Below are positions 38,301 to 49,436 of a DNA stretch of 64,000 nucleotides, in pieces (the stretch's first letter is position 1; the number at the start of each line of letters is the position of its first letter). This DNA is from Xiphias gladius. Lineage: Eukaryota; Chordata; Actinopteri; Istiophoriformes; Xiphiidae. The notes under the pieces are model-generated. The model saw only the letters and a program-made list of their open reading frames with translations. It was not told where the DNA came from and ran no database searches. Where the stretch lies: positions 18,178,001 through 18,242,000 of the forward strand of contig NC_053422.1 of NCBI RefSeq assembly GCF_016859285.1, read 5' to 3'. A program made the translations under genes and the position numbers.

Positions 38301-39041
38301 GTTATACATCTATGACTCAGCTTAGTTTAAATGAATGGCAGTTACCAGTATTCACCTCACTTTTTAAATCATCTTGTTTAGGAGTGGGACCAGCTTATGA
38401 CCGTGTTGGTACCAAGGACAGCATCATGATCCGTGTCCCTGACCACACCGTGACCTGCCACCTATGTGACATCACTGGACCCCTTGCCATTACCTCAGCT
38501 AATCCCAGTGGAGAGGAAGACAGCACCCACCACAGCATGGTTGTCAAGTAAGCGTCCTTTTGCAGAACCTTGCTGTTCTCAAGTCCTCATGCACAGCGGC
38601 GGTTATTCCGCTGACCCACTACACATCGTGCCATGTATCAGTCAGGAGAGATTTATGAACTGCTTGTGCTATAGAAGAATTATTTGACCTATGATAGCAT
38701 TTAATGTCGTTTTGGAAACTACACGCATGTTCACTTACCCCCTCTGCTGCCTTTTATTTTGCTTCAGTCGACTGGGACATAAGATCCAAGGAGTTCTGTG
38801 TGATGGGGACTCTAATGAAGTTGTTGCATCTACTGTGGTCAACTGCCTGAAGATTAATGAAGGTACAATGCAAAAATATTCCCATTACATTCTCTCCTTT
38901 TTGTGTGTTTTAACAGACACTTTCTAACTCAAACACTTTCTTACTCTTTCCACAGGGACCATCACCATTGTAAGGGAAGGCTGTGTCCCTGCAGTAAAAG
39001 TCAGACAGATCTTTGACAGAGTGAAAAGCATGATGGTGTGA
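35320..39041 (+). CDS. Fusion A: acetate-transporter-like multipass membrane protein with C-terminal YrdC domain, 893 aa
   Basis: Ten coding exons: 35320-35476, 35564-37078, 37163-37255, 37357-37461, 37600-37709, 37806-37997, 38115-38277, 38382-38547, 38768-38862 and 38956-39041. All junctions keep frame. Non-coding exon 1 ends at the donor at 34382; exon 2 opens at 35291. Residues 1-660 are hydrophobic, with many membrane segments. They show GPR1/FUN34/YaaH (AceTr) motifs: EPGVLGLLANG (family NPxPLG), then GGICQLVAGLLSFRK with TAFIGYAALW. A second AceTr-like region (AEPMALGFF..VISVAQLF) starts near residue 245 and a third (ISGAIIQAY..GGGRFGS) near 510. Residues 680-893 form a YrdC domain with PTDTVYALA (700-708), the KxR motif K724/R726, IRVPDH and SANPSGE (817-823). 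YrdC makes threonylcarbamoyl-AMP from Thr, bicarbonate and ATP for tRNA t6A. I know no described vertebrate protein of this architecture. Substrate and membrane are unknown. Confidence 0.85.
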
Positions 39042-39913
39042 TCATGACATGCCTAATTTCTCTCCTTTCCTTTCCTTCACACCTGCTTTGCAACAAGATT
39101 TGCTTTTTCAGCGCCCCCATATCCATTAAACAATCTCAGGGAACATTTGGAAAAATATGAAAAAGAAAAATGTTTTAGAGCTGCTTATATATGTGTAACT
39201 GTGGATATCTTGGTAAATGTTAAAGTAAAATATTCATTGGTAGCTCACAATGCAAGAAGAATCTCCCAAGAAGAGTCTCAGCTGATATACCATGACTTAA
39301 TGAAGATACTGTCTCTCAGCTGTATTTTTCTGGAAAGCAGTGTAAGAACTTTGATAGTGATGTTAGTTAAATGACAAAATATTTTTATGAAATAACTGTT
39401 ATATACCTGTAATACTTCTGTAAATATGTATTTATACATTTAAATTATACTCATTGTTGACATGAATTTCACACTTATGTTAATTTTAGGGTTGGAGCAG
39501 AAAACTTTTCTCATATTACTGTGTGTATTTAAACTCACTGTGTATTCTTGTACTGAATAATTCTGTCAAAATGAACTGAATCTGACTGATGTTGTGTAAA
39601 GTAAAAGCAAAATAATAATGTCACCAGTAACATAGGTTTCAATTGATTAATGTTTTAACCTATTTTTTAAGAGCAGTTCTGCCTGTATTCAATAGTTGAG
39701 AACTGGCAGGTAACAGGAAACAGGGGGAAAACGAAAGGGGGCAAATGAAATGCAGATATGTAGCGATGAGTGTACATAGTATGCATCTCAACCAATAGGG
39801 TAGGCCAGGGTGCCCCATGTTTTAATTTAAAAAAAAAAGATTTGTACTACAACTGGTACATTGAGGAGAAAACCAAGTTTAACATTTAAAAAAAATTATT
39901 TTTCAAACACATA
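39042..39913 (+). other. Fusion A 3' flank
   Basis: Non-coding, AT-rich, probably the 3' UTR of fusion A in its first part. I could not fix the poly(A) site. Nothing else recognised before the Tc1 relic. Confidence 0.4.
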
Positions 39914-41413
39914 AAGTCCTGAATTTTAAGTACAGAATTTAGAATTTCTTCAGAAATAAATGCAAATCATCCAATTTTGTATAATCAGAATATTTAATAA
40001 AATGTCCAAAGTAACCGAACAACAACAAAAAATGTACGCTTCACACAATTATTGGCATTAATTTGATGAATTTAAATTATTTCCTCAAACAAAATAAAAA
40101 ACAAATGAGACTCATCTTTGCTTAATTGTCAGTGCACAAATGTCCTGAATTACCCAATGAATGACGGTTTTACTGCAAAAAAAGGGGCTGATTGTTTTCA
40201 GTTTCTTTTTCACAAAGGCAATGACAAGAGAGCTGCCTGAGAGTATCAGAAATGCTATAAAAAAAACATAATTCCAAAGGCTACAGGGCAATTACCAAAG
40301 ATCTTGAAATCCCTGGTCCAACAGTTTGTAATGTTTCACACTCATAAAACTGTTAAGACGCTTCTAGGACGTGGAGCTTAGAAGAGACTCTATTAGAGAA
40401 ATCTGCAAAGGTTTATGCAGATTGTGGAAAAAAACACAACGCAAGACATCTAAAGAGCTTCAGGCTGACCTGGAGCAATCAGGAGGGGTGGTTTCAGGCC
40501 GTACCAGATGCCTCACACTAAACCAAGTAGGGCTCCATGGGGGAGGCCAAGGAGGACACCAATATCGATAGAAAGGCACAAAAAGGCAAAACTAATGTTC
40601 GCAAAAACTTTCATAGATAACCCACAGTCTTTCTGGGATCATGTTTTATGACAGCACAGCTCTCTTGGAATGCAGTGCATCAGTTTGTTTATAGGCGACA
40701 AAATGAAGCCCCTAAGGAGAAAAACACCGTACCTACGGTAAAACATGGTGGAGATTCTGTCATGCTGTGGGCTGCTTTGCTATCTGTGGTACTGGAGGCA
40801 CTGAATGTATCAAAGGAATGATGAAATCAGAAGATTACCGAGGCATTATAGACCTAAATGTGTTACCCAGTGTCAGAAAACTAGGTTTAAGGCGAAGGTC
40901 TTGGGTCTTTGAGCAGGACAATGACCCAAAGCAGACATCCAACAGAACAAAAGAATGGTTGAAAAGGAAAAGATCGACTCTTTTAAACTAGCCAACAATG
41001 AGTCCTGACCTAAATCCCACTGAAAACCTTTGGAGAGAGCTGAAATCTGCCACCTCATAAAGGACTCCTGCAAATTAAAAGAGCTTGATCACAGAGCAAT
41101 GGAAGAGTGGCAGAAACTACCAGCAGAGTTCAAGAAGCTTCTAGATGATTACAAGAAACATTTAGAGGCTCATTGTTGCCAAAGGTTCTGCAACCAAAAT
41201 TGGTGAAGTGTGCCAGTAATTGTGTCTGGGGTACATTCTGTGTTTGTTTTATTTCACTATTATTTAAGATTTTTGATTTTTGATTTTCTTATGTTCAGTA
41301 ACCTTGGACAAAATATTTTGATTATATAAAATTGGCTATTTCCATTTATTTCTGAAGATATTCGAAATTCCTTACTTAAAATTCAGGGGTGCCAGTAATT
41401 TCAACTGGGACTG
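39914..41413 (+). mobile_element. Degraded Tc1-like transposon (Tc1/mariner)
   Basis: The outer right end reads, on the minus strand, CAGTCCCAGTTGAAATTACT, followed by a terminal repeat of about 100 bases. The left copy starts only at CCTGAATTTTAAGTA, so the outermost 25-30 bases are lost. A TA dinucleotide flanks the right end (41414-41415). Inside, pieces of a DD34E transposase are legible in plus orientation: the HTH region RKTSKELQADL, then FEQDNDPKQTS, then SPDLNPTENLWRELK. They are interrupted by many stops and frame changes, so the element is dead. Old insertion between the two fusion genes. Confidence 0.92.
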
Positions 41414-42487
41414 TACTGAGTTAAAAATGAATCAGTGGTCAAAATGAAAGTACACATTCCAGTCTACTTTTGCTTAACAAAACCTGATGCATTTTTTCCA
41501 TCATCACAATAATTAGTGGGTGACACCAATAAAATCCGAGTTGTGCAAATTGCATATATAATTGCTCACTGACAATGCTAATATGCTGATATTAGGAGGT
41601 ATAATGGCTAAGATGTTCTATTACATCTTATATAAGTGTGATAGCATGCTAACATAGGTTACAGTAATTACACTGAAACACAAAGTATGGACGAGGCTGT
41701 TGGGAATGTCATTGCAGGTATTTGGTAATAAAGTTAAATGAAAAACATGAATGTCTGAACTAAATTGCTAGAGGAAAAGTCAAAGGAGCACCAAAGTCCT
41801 AAGGATTCAGCCTCTGATGATCATGATAATTTGTTGTCAATCCCATTGTTCCATTTGAAGTAGGTAATTTTCCTTGTACGTTACCTCCAAAGTATCTCAA
41901 ACATAAACTGATGTGGAAAATGTGGAAACTCCCTGGAAGCCACTGCTCTTAATTCATTACTCATTACCAGAAAGCACTTTAAAAACGGAGTATATTTTAG
42001 AGCATTTTAGAATTAATACGGCTGCAAACGAAGACAGAATACATACTTAATCACTGTGGGTGATGTGTATTTTGTTAGGTGAAACAGTAAATTACCAGAA
42101 GATTGATCCTATTCATTGACTTCACTGACAATAACAGTAACAGTAAGGAAGTATTTTCAGATAAACTCACATTCAGAGCGCTTACTGTTTGCTTAAAACT
42201 CCGGCATGAGGAGTTACTGTAGGTGTCTCTTTTGGTAACACTCCTTGTCAGATTAGGTGGAGCAGTATTGGGAATTATCTTTTGTCAAGTCACCAAACTC
42301 TACAAACTAATAACAATGATGATTATATCACTGTGTAAGCTAACAGGTGAGTGAGGGAAACGTCAGTCAAGCACAGGTGCACATGTCCACACAGTGAAGA
42401 GAGTGAAAGAGAAAACACCAGTGTTGGGGCTTTAACATAAGTATGAAATTAAAAGTAAGCAATGTCATTCTCTGCATGACTACAGTC

Positions 42488-42559
42488 TTTCACTGCCACC
42501 AGAACATCAAAGAGCATCTCGATTGTAAGATGCTTTTGGATGTTTTGGTGGCAGTGAAA
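42488..42559. ncRNA. Candidate miRNA-like hairpin
   Basis: Arms 42488-42519 and 42528-42559 are 32 bases each around an 8-base loop. Left arm starts TTTCACTGCCACCAGAACAT; the right arm ends TTTTGGTGGCAGTGAAA. In plus-strand RNA only one true mismatch (A opposite G) and two G-U pairs interrupt the stem. Stem and loop lengths fit a pre-miRNA. I do not recognise the mature sequence. It could instead be a short palindromic MITE. No expression evidence. Confidence 0.45.
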
Positions 42560-44438
42560 CACATCAGCACACAGTCTGGACGGTCAATGTTCATAACTAT
42601 ATTTAAACACGCAGTACGGACGCTTGCCCATGTATTAATATTATTAATATTAATATCCAAACACAGTCAGACAAAATCCCTTTTGTAAGACTTAAAAGTC
42701 TGAGGTTCTGGGTGTGGCTCGCTCTGCTGTACAGGTTTTGTGTCAATGTGGGTAACAGTGTGTGATGTACAATCACTCTTTGTTCAAGCCTGTTTACTCA
42801 AAGGCTCCCAATGGGAGTAAATAAATTCCTGAACGGCAAAACCCTACACTGGCCTGTGTGGTTCTTAGCCTCCTCAGTCTGGTTTCTAAATGGTTTATTT
42901 ATTTTTTAGGTGACAAATTAAATCCCAAAAGATTAATCATATTCTTTGGCTTAACTGACAATAACAGAAAACGCAGTAAGGAAGTATTATCAGAAAAACA
43001 TATACTCTCTTTTTAATCGTGGCAATGACAAGATTAGTTGAAAATATCCATGATTATTAGCTCAATTTAAAGTCAGCAGTCATTTTCCTGAGACAGAATA
43101 GTTACAGGATAGTATGTTGAGATCTTACTTGTGTTTTACATTGTAAAGCTTAAAAAACTTTATATTTTACTCTGTCCAAGAAGAAAAGTGCTGGGCTGCA
43201 GGTGTTAAAATGAGTATAAATTGTATTGAGCATCCTAACAGGGTGTCACTGGGAAAAGAAAGCATTAATATGATTCAAGGCCGTAAAAAAAGTAAACAAA
43301 AGAATGATATTTTGACAAGTGATTATTTAAATATCCCAGGTTTGCAACACTGTGTCAATTCTGTTGATATATTGCGCACATTTTGTTAGTGATAGAAGCT
43401 AGACAGGTTGAATTGCAAATGGGGTAAAACATTTTAATGTACTGTTTAATGTACGACAAGGTGTCCAGCTTCACAAATGACAGACATTTTATTTTGTGTC
43501 CTTTAATGGCAGTCCTGTTGCAACTTGTATGAGTGGGAGGAAAATGATTGTCGTACTTGGGACAGTTCATAAATGATGAATGCTGGGTCAACTGACATTT
43601 TACATTTATAACAATCATTTTTTGTATTAACAAGCATATCTAAATATCACTTTTGTAACTAGAAAATTAGTATCAAAGCAATGTGTTTCCATAAGTGCAT
43701 TAACTGCAATAATTCATCGCTGCTGCTGTTCACAGATTGTACTGAACAGGTGCTTTGCAAATAACAGGTAATATTCCAAAATGCTGTTTATCCATATTGA
43801 GAAGTTTTCCACATCAGGCATCAGACAATATTTATTGAAACATGGGATTCTTTAATCGAACATTGAATTTATCATGTATTTATTACTAATTTTATCACAT
43901 TCCTTTTGTCTTTGGATGTCTCTTGCCCATATGATACAGAGACCTCACATGCTAACAAATGTGCCTAAATTTGAATGGGCTTCATCTAGTTTTGGAATGA
44001 AACTCTTCAAGTACAATCATAATTACCCATATAATTAAGCAATATATACTTTATGTGGTTATATTGCCTTATTCATCTATTCCTTACAATTAAGTTTTAA
44101 ATATTTTTGCCCATAATGTGCAGTTACAATGACATGAGGTATCTTTCATATTGGGCAGTGATTTTTAAATGTCATTATGAATATGTTTCAACATAATAAA
44201 ACATGTGATCACTGGTATATTAAAACAGCATTATATATATATATATATATAATTGCAACTGCTTTATGAAATAATTTAATGTAATTTTATCATGAAAGTA
44301 TATACAGTTCATTGATGTTATTTAAAGATAACATTTCCAAAAATGGCAAAATTTCAGTCAATATACACAAAAATCTATTTATTCTTTGTCTCTCTAATAC
44401 AAACACAGGCACATATATATATATTATATCTATCTATC

Positions 44439-44442
<4 letters not shown>

Positions 44443-44489
<47 letters not shown>
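44443..44489. repeat. (TA)n microsatellite with TATC and TG borders
   Basis: More than twenty TA units, preceded by TATC repeats at 44425-44442 and followed by a short TG run. Confidence 0.95.
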
Positions 44490-44497
<8 letters not shown>

Positions 44498-44830
44498 ATA
44501 TATACACATGCAGTACAAAACATAAAGTTAGAATTATATAGTCATATTACAAGTGAGTTAGTTAGTTTGTGTGTATGCAGTACACACTTTATAGAATCTC
44601 ACAAATATAAAGATAGTCCTGTTTGAAACATTTAAAAACAGGTCCATGAAGCATCAGACTTTTTCATTTACTGATAGTACATTTGACTTTATGTTACAGC
44701 GGCCTACATTTTTAAGCAGTGCATTCATTCTATGAGCCATTTCTGAGGTCTGGACTTTGTTCAGGTGAAACTGATGGTGTTGAGGTCCCATATTCTCTTC
44801 CTGACTCTGTTGTGTTATCCTCTTCTGAAC

Positions 44831-45580
44831 TTACACCCCATTGTGTACTGGTACATGCAAATCATACTCAAAAGCTGGATTGGTCTGCCCCTGTACTTGT
44901 CTCCTCTGAACCTCCTCAAAGATCTGCAGAACCTTCAAAGCAGGCAAACAGAGGCAGAGAACATTAGCGTGAGCATGCAATAAACTGGAATTGTTTACTC
45001 TGAACGAACAGAACGATATATTAATTTTACCTTGGATTTAGGAATGAGACCCACCCTGAAGAAACCAATGTGTCCTTCCTCAATCTTAGTGCAATCAACC
45101 ACAGTAGATGCAATGTTCTCTGGGGAGGGGCCATCGCATAGAACACCATCCACCTAACCAAGCAAAATGCACAATATAGTTTACAGCCAAAAATAAAAAC
45201 ACAAGCACTTCTCGTATTTAATAAAACTATATTATAGTCATTACCTTGTCTACCAGTTTGGCATAAACTTGGTTGTGGTGAGTTGTGTCTGCCTCGCCGG
45301 TAGGGTTGGCTGAGGTTACTGCAATGGGCCCAACCTGCAAGAATAAGAAGTAGTTATATTCACTAAAGGCTCTGCTGACAAGTTTGATTCATAGACGTGT
45401 AATGTTTCTCATACAATGACCATACCAGATTAATGAGGTGGGTGGCCACAGAACAGTCTGGGTTTCTGATAGCAATGCTCTGTTGAGTCCCTATGTGTTT
45501 GGCAGCATCTCCCAAACCAAAAGTGTCCATCCATGGACCTGTGTAAGACACCCATCATGCAAAATGAGGCAGCCACACAG

Positions 45581-45656
<76 letters not shown>

Positions 45657-48600
45657 TTACACGTTCAAATAAGCAAACGTCCACACACAGACACGCCTAC
45701 CTCTGGGTATAACCATGCTAATGGAGGAGGGCCACGCAGCTTGCATGAAGTCCAGCAGTAAGGGGTTCAGCAGGTGTCGCACCGGATCTAGCTGCTTAAT
45801 GGAGGAGATCCACATGGACATGGGTCGGTCCTGCGCCTGCTTCTTCACCCTGAAGTCAAACACACCCATTAGAGAGTAATGAGAGTCAATCAATAAATGA
45901 ATACGGATAAGGGCATGCTCACGAAAATAGAAACTCACTTGTAAGCTTTAACAACTGCATCAGGCCTGTTGCAAGCTGCAACCAGCACATAGACAGTGTC
46001 AGTAGGTATTCCACATATGCCACCATTTTTCATGATTTCTGCAGAAGGGAAGAGAAGACAACAAATCTCACATCAAGTTACATAAATAGATTTTTATTCT
46101 AGAAATCAACATTACTGTCTTTTATATCTCACCTGCAATCTGCTGGACAGATGTGGCCTTGCGGGCTGGTACATGTGGACATACATCTGCGCCTCCCCCA
46201 ACACCTCTCAGCTTGACTAAAGGTCTCCCTAAGGGGATCTGGGGGGACTGGAAGGTGCTGTTGAAAATGTGGCCCAGGAAACAATAAAAACTGACGAGAC
46301 CAAAGATGATGGTGACACCTATGTCATAACCATAAGGCAGAACACCCACTGCATCCAGCAGGAAGCTAATGAGGATGAGCTTGAAGGTGAAGGTGTAGGC
46401 AAACCAGGCGACATTTAGAAACAGCGCTGCAGCTGTCACTAAACAGTTAAACAGCATGAAGCTAATGATCCCGACAGCCAAATCAAAGCTTCTGGTTTCC
46501 CCGTACAGGCCGCCGTATCGTGTCAGCCCCCACACTGTCCACATCATCCCATAGAGAATAAAAACTGTGCTCTCAAAGGTTTTACCCCGAGCGTAAGCTA
46601 CTGAGCCACAGAGCAGCTGGAGTGCCCCACCAGCCACCACCACCCAGGGCAGAATCAGTACATGCAGAGGATTTCTGTCACCAACTGTAGCTGTGACAGC
46701 AAAAGCAGCCAACACGCTGCAGGCGTGGCCTAACACTTCTGCATCTGCATATTTGGAGTAGCCCAGGTGAGGTGTATGTAGCTCTTTATCATGTGCTCTG
46801 AGAGTAAGACCCTGTATCCTGGTTACTAAAACCTTGAAACAGCCCTGCCCTGTGGGAATCATGGTATGGGAGACCATGTTAAATGTGGTAATTAAAAGCA
46901 TGCCGGCAGAGACTATAAATATGGCTGCCTGTACACCCTGAGTGCCTCCTTGGAAGAAGCCCTGAGGCTGGGCTGCAATGGCAATACAATAGGCTGCATA
47001 GAATAATTGGTAGAGCCCCTCCAGCAAGCTCCTCTGACAACTGAACAGAGCCAGGATGGAGAAAAGCACAGAGAAGACGACAGGGAAGGGAACTGGGGAG
47101 AAAGGCTGGATTGAGTAGAACGATAAGAGAGCACTGTAACCTTCTGCAAATTTCAACAGAGCAGTGAAGCCATAAAAAGTGGCAGCTAGTGTGTCCATGG
47201 CTCGGTAAAAGAGGACACACATGGTAAGCTGGAAGACTCCAGCGGTCCACAGCCAGGGGACATGACCGGTGAAGAGCCGGGGGACCACACCTAAAAGAGG
47301 ACAGGCTAACACAGAGGCAGACAACAAGTTCATCGCCAAACTCACTGACACTGCGTCGCTACAACTCAGGTTCTGCTCTGTTTTAAGGTCAGCTTTTCTC
47401 TTCAAGCCTGTTCCTGGAAGTTCCACTTTACCGTGAGTGATAGTGAAGAGCAGACGCCCACAACCAAAGTAAGCACCAACCAGACAGACGACAAGGTAGT
47501 TAGCAGCTGTGGCAGACTGACCAAAGCCTGCAGCCGACAGACCAGCGATTTGATGAGCGCATGCTAAGCTAATAGTGAAAGCTATTAGAGACAGAACTGC
47601 TTTCTTTACTATGAGTGCAACGCTACCTATGATGAGAAGAGCTAATGTAAACGCTGCCAGACCAGGGACCAGAGATGATCTCAGCTCTGTTGGCTGCAGC
47701 ACTCTCTGCCCCACCAGGATGTACACCAGACCTGAACCACACCACAGGGCAGAGACAGTCAGACACAGGGACGAAAACAGCTGGGCGTGGGACAGACTGC
47801 GGCGGATACCTTGGAGAGACACAGAGCAAACAGAGAGGAAAAAAATCAGCCAATAGCACAAATGAACAAACTAAATAAAATTGGTGATATGCAGTCATCC
47901 AAACCAACCTGTATAAGCTAAGAGGGCTGCAATGATGAGAAGCAGAATCCCCAGTGCAGTGTATGGGATTAATTGTTTTTCAGGTGAGCTGGCATAGTCG
48001 TTCACCAAAAGCAGGAGAGAACCTGTAAGTCAGAACAAAAGCCATTATCTAAAAAACTCATCTAAAGTAACTAAACCTAGGTGCCATGTAAAAACTGTTT
48101 TTTTTTTTTTTTTTATAACATTTGATTAAAAAAGATGCGACTTTACCCTCTCCAACAGCAACAGCAGGTGTCTGCCTAAAACTATGACGAACTGAAAAGT
48201 TTCCGTTTCCATTCCCTCACGTGGTTACAGTTTATGCGGCGAGTTCATAATATCTGCAGCGGTGTGTTTGTTTTCAAGAACAGTGCTGTTTTTTTTTTTC
48301 TGTTCAGGTTTCATGTTTTAGGGTCACCTGCTTAAAACGTAAACATGTTTTGTTACATTTTTTTATTTTATAACAATGTGTGAGTTTATTTTTAGCACGT
48401 GGTACCACGATAGTTAAATATTAAAATAGAAGAGATTTGCGTGCTTGTTGAATTTTGAAACCAGAATACAGTATGATATTTGTCATATTTATATGACGTT
48501 CTTGACGATAAGTAACGATAACATAACAGCAGAGAGTAGGCTTCTGACTGTTTGGTACGAATGCTTTAAAAAAAAAAAAAAGGAAATCGTCACTGGACGG

Positions 48601-48673
48601 TGACAATAACAATCTTACCGCCAGAGAGGCCCAGGATGCCCACGGACACAGGCACTGAGGCGCGGCGAGCCAT
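44831..48673 (-). CDS. Fusion B: paralogous multipass membrane protein with C-terminal YrdC-like domain, 840 aa
   Basis: Nine exons on the minus strand: 48619-48673, 47909-48022, 46133-47809, 45939-46038, 45701-45849, 45426-45538, 45245-45334, 45031-45153 and 44831-44932; phases agree and the product is 840 residues. Residues 1-610 are a string of hydrophobic segments. The clearest AceTr-like motif is GGALQLLCGSVAYARGKTF followed by STVFILYGMMWTVWG. Residues 616-840 are YrdC-like: PTDTVY (627-632), SANPTGE (744-750), DGVLCDG, ASTVVDC. Compared with fusion A the ATP/phosphate-side KxR motif is changed (K651-K-Q653) and IRVPDH reads IRNPDC, so catalysis may be lost. Two YrdC introns fall at the same place as in A (after the YNIK/AYK block, and phase 1 before GPAYD/GPWMD), so A and B descend from one fused ancestor. 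The transporter portion has fewer introns than in A. Confidence 0.83.
45581..45652. repeat. (CA)n microsatellite in a fusion B intron
   Basis: About 36 CA units on the plus strand, so (UG)n in the fusion B transcript. It takes up nearly half of the 162-base intron between exons 5 and 6. Confidence 0.97.
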
Positions 48674-48709
48674 GGCAGAAGTGGACCCGCGCAACCCTGG
48701 GGCCGCGCG

Positions 48710-48716
48710 TTTTATA
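48710..48716 (-). promoter_or_regulatory. TATA box of fusion B
   Basis: The minus strand reads GTATAAAACGCG. The first base of TATAAAA lies only 43 bases upstream of the ATG at 48673, so the 5' leader would be about 10-15 bases unless transcription starts elsewhere. Confidence 0.6.
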
Positions 48717-48726
48717 CAGCTGCGCG

Positions 48727-48735
48727 TGACGTCGG
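48727..48735. promoter_or_regulatory. CRE/ATF-like site upstream of fusion B
   Basis: GTGACGTCGG contains the TGACGTC core, just upstream of the fusion B TATA box. A second copy of the core (ATGACGTCGA) lies near 49358-49367 upstream of gatd3l, so the divergent pair shares it. Confidence 0.4.
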
Positions 48736-49305
48736 CGGGCACGCGAAACCCGAGAGGAGAAGCGGCACCGCGCGGGGAAGTTACACACAGCCGACGCTGC
48801 GCAGACAAGAGAGGGGGCTGCTCTCACGGCGACCCCGTAGGCACCACCTGTCGGTAGGCGAGGATACACGGGATAGCCGTCAAAGTTACACCTGTGTCAT
48901 ACACTCCATACGCTTATGTGGGTGTTTGTCCTAAACAATAACATTTCTTAAAGTCCAAATATCAACACGCCTTGTTCTTGTAGTACGCAAACAAAAAGGT
49001 TGATCATTTAATAATAACAGGTCTGATGATTTAGGTAGCTTATGTGTTATGTTTCTAGACAAATCTCTAGCCTCCATCTGTGCTCCCTAATGCGGAAATG
49101 AGGAGAACATTATACCTAATACACCTGTTTTTAAAAAAAATAACTTCATATACATTAATTGGACAAAATATCTAAAAAGGTAGAGCGTGTGAAGTTGTTT
49201 ACAATTTAAAGGTGAGCCTTTAGTAAATTAACCACGTAGTCTAAATGTGTCCTCATCGTATCATCAGTTTTATTCGTCATTTTTTTTCTCACAACACCGA
49301 GAGGA

Positions 49306-49316
49306 ATGACTCAGCA
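49306..49316. promoter_or_regulatory. AP-1/ARE-like site upstream of gatd3l
   Basis: ATGACTCAGCA satisfies both the AP-1 core TGACTCA and the antioxidant response element RTGACnnnGC bound by NRF2-small Maf. It lies about 125 bases before the gatd3l TATA box. Confidence 0.4.
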
Positions 49317-49384
49317 TGACCATTAATAGCCAACAGGTGGCTTGCTGTAAGGTGCATGACGTCGACCCGTTGGACGGCAAACTT

Positions 49385-49410
49385 CTGTCTCCTCCCGTGG
49401 GAGGAGACAG
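49385..49410. repeat. Perfect 12-bp inverted repeat in the gatd3l core promoter
   Basis: CTGTCTCCTCCC, two spacer bases, then its exact reverse complement GGGAGGAGACAG. It ends 19 bases before the TATA box. Confidence 0.95.
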
Positions 49411-49429
49411 GAGGAGAGGCCGGCAGGAC

Positions 49430-49436
49430 TATAAAG
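49430..49436 (+). promoter_or_regulatory. gatd3l: TATA box of gatd3l
   Basis: TATAAAG predicts transcription starting near 49460. The non-coding first exon then ends at the donor ACAAG|GTGAGA at 49516. Confidence 0.65.

Larger units (their letters stand above)
41414..44830. other. Intergenic between convergent fusion genes A and B
   Basis: No protein gene recognised. It holds the hairpin at 42488-42559 and AT microsatellites at 44231-44250 and 44443-44489. The right end probably contains the 3' UTR of fusion B (minus strand). Confidence 0.5.

Noticed and set aside
40371-40991. Open frames of 66-74 codons taken as host genes
   Set aside because: They are pieces of the dead Tc1 transposase.
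45430-45761. Open frames rich in HT, VC or CV across the (CA)n tract
   Set aside because: They are readings of a dinucleotide repeat; the real exons of fusion B lie in another frame on the minus strand.
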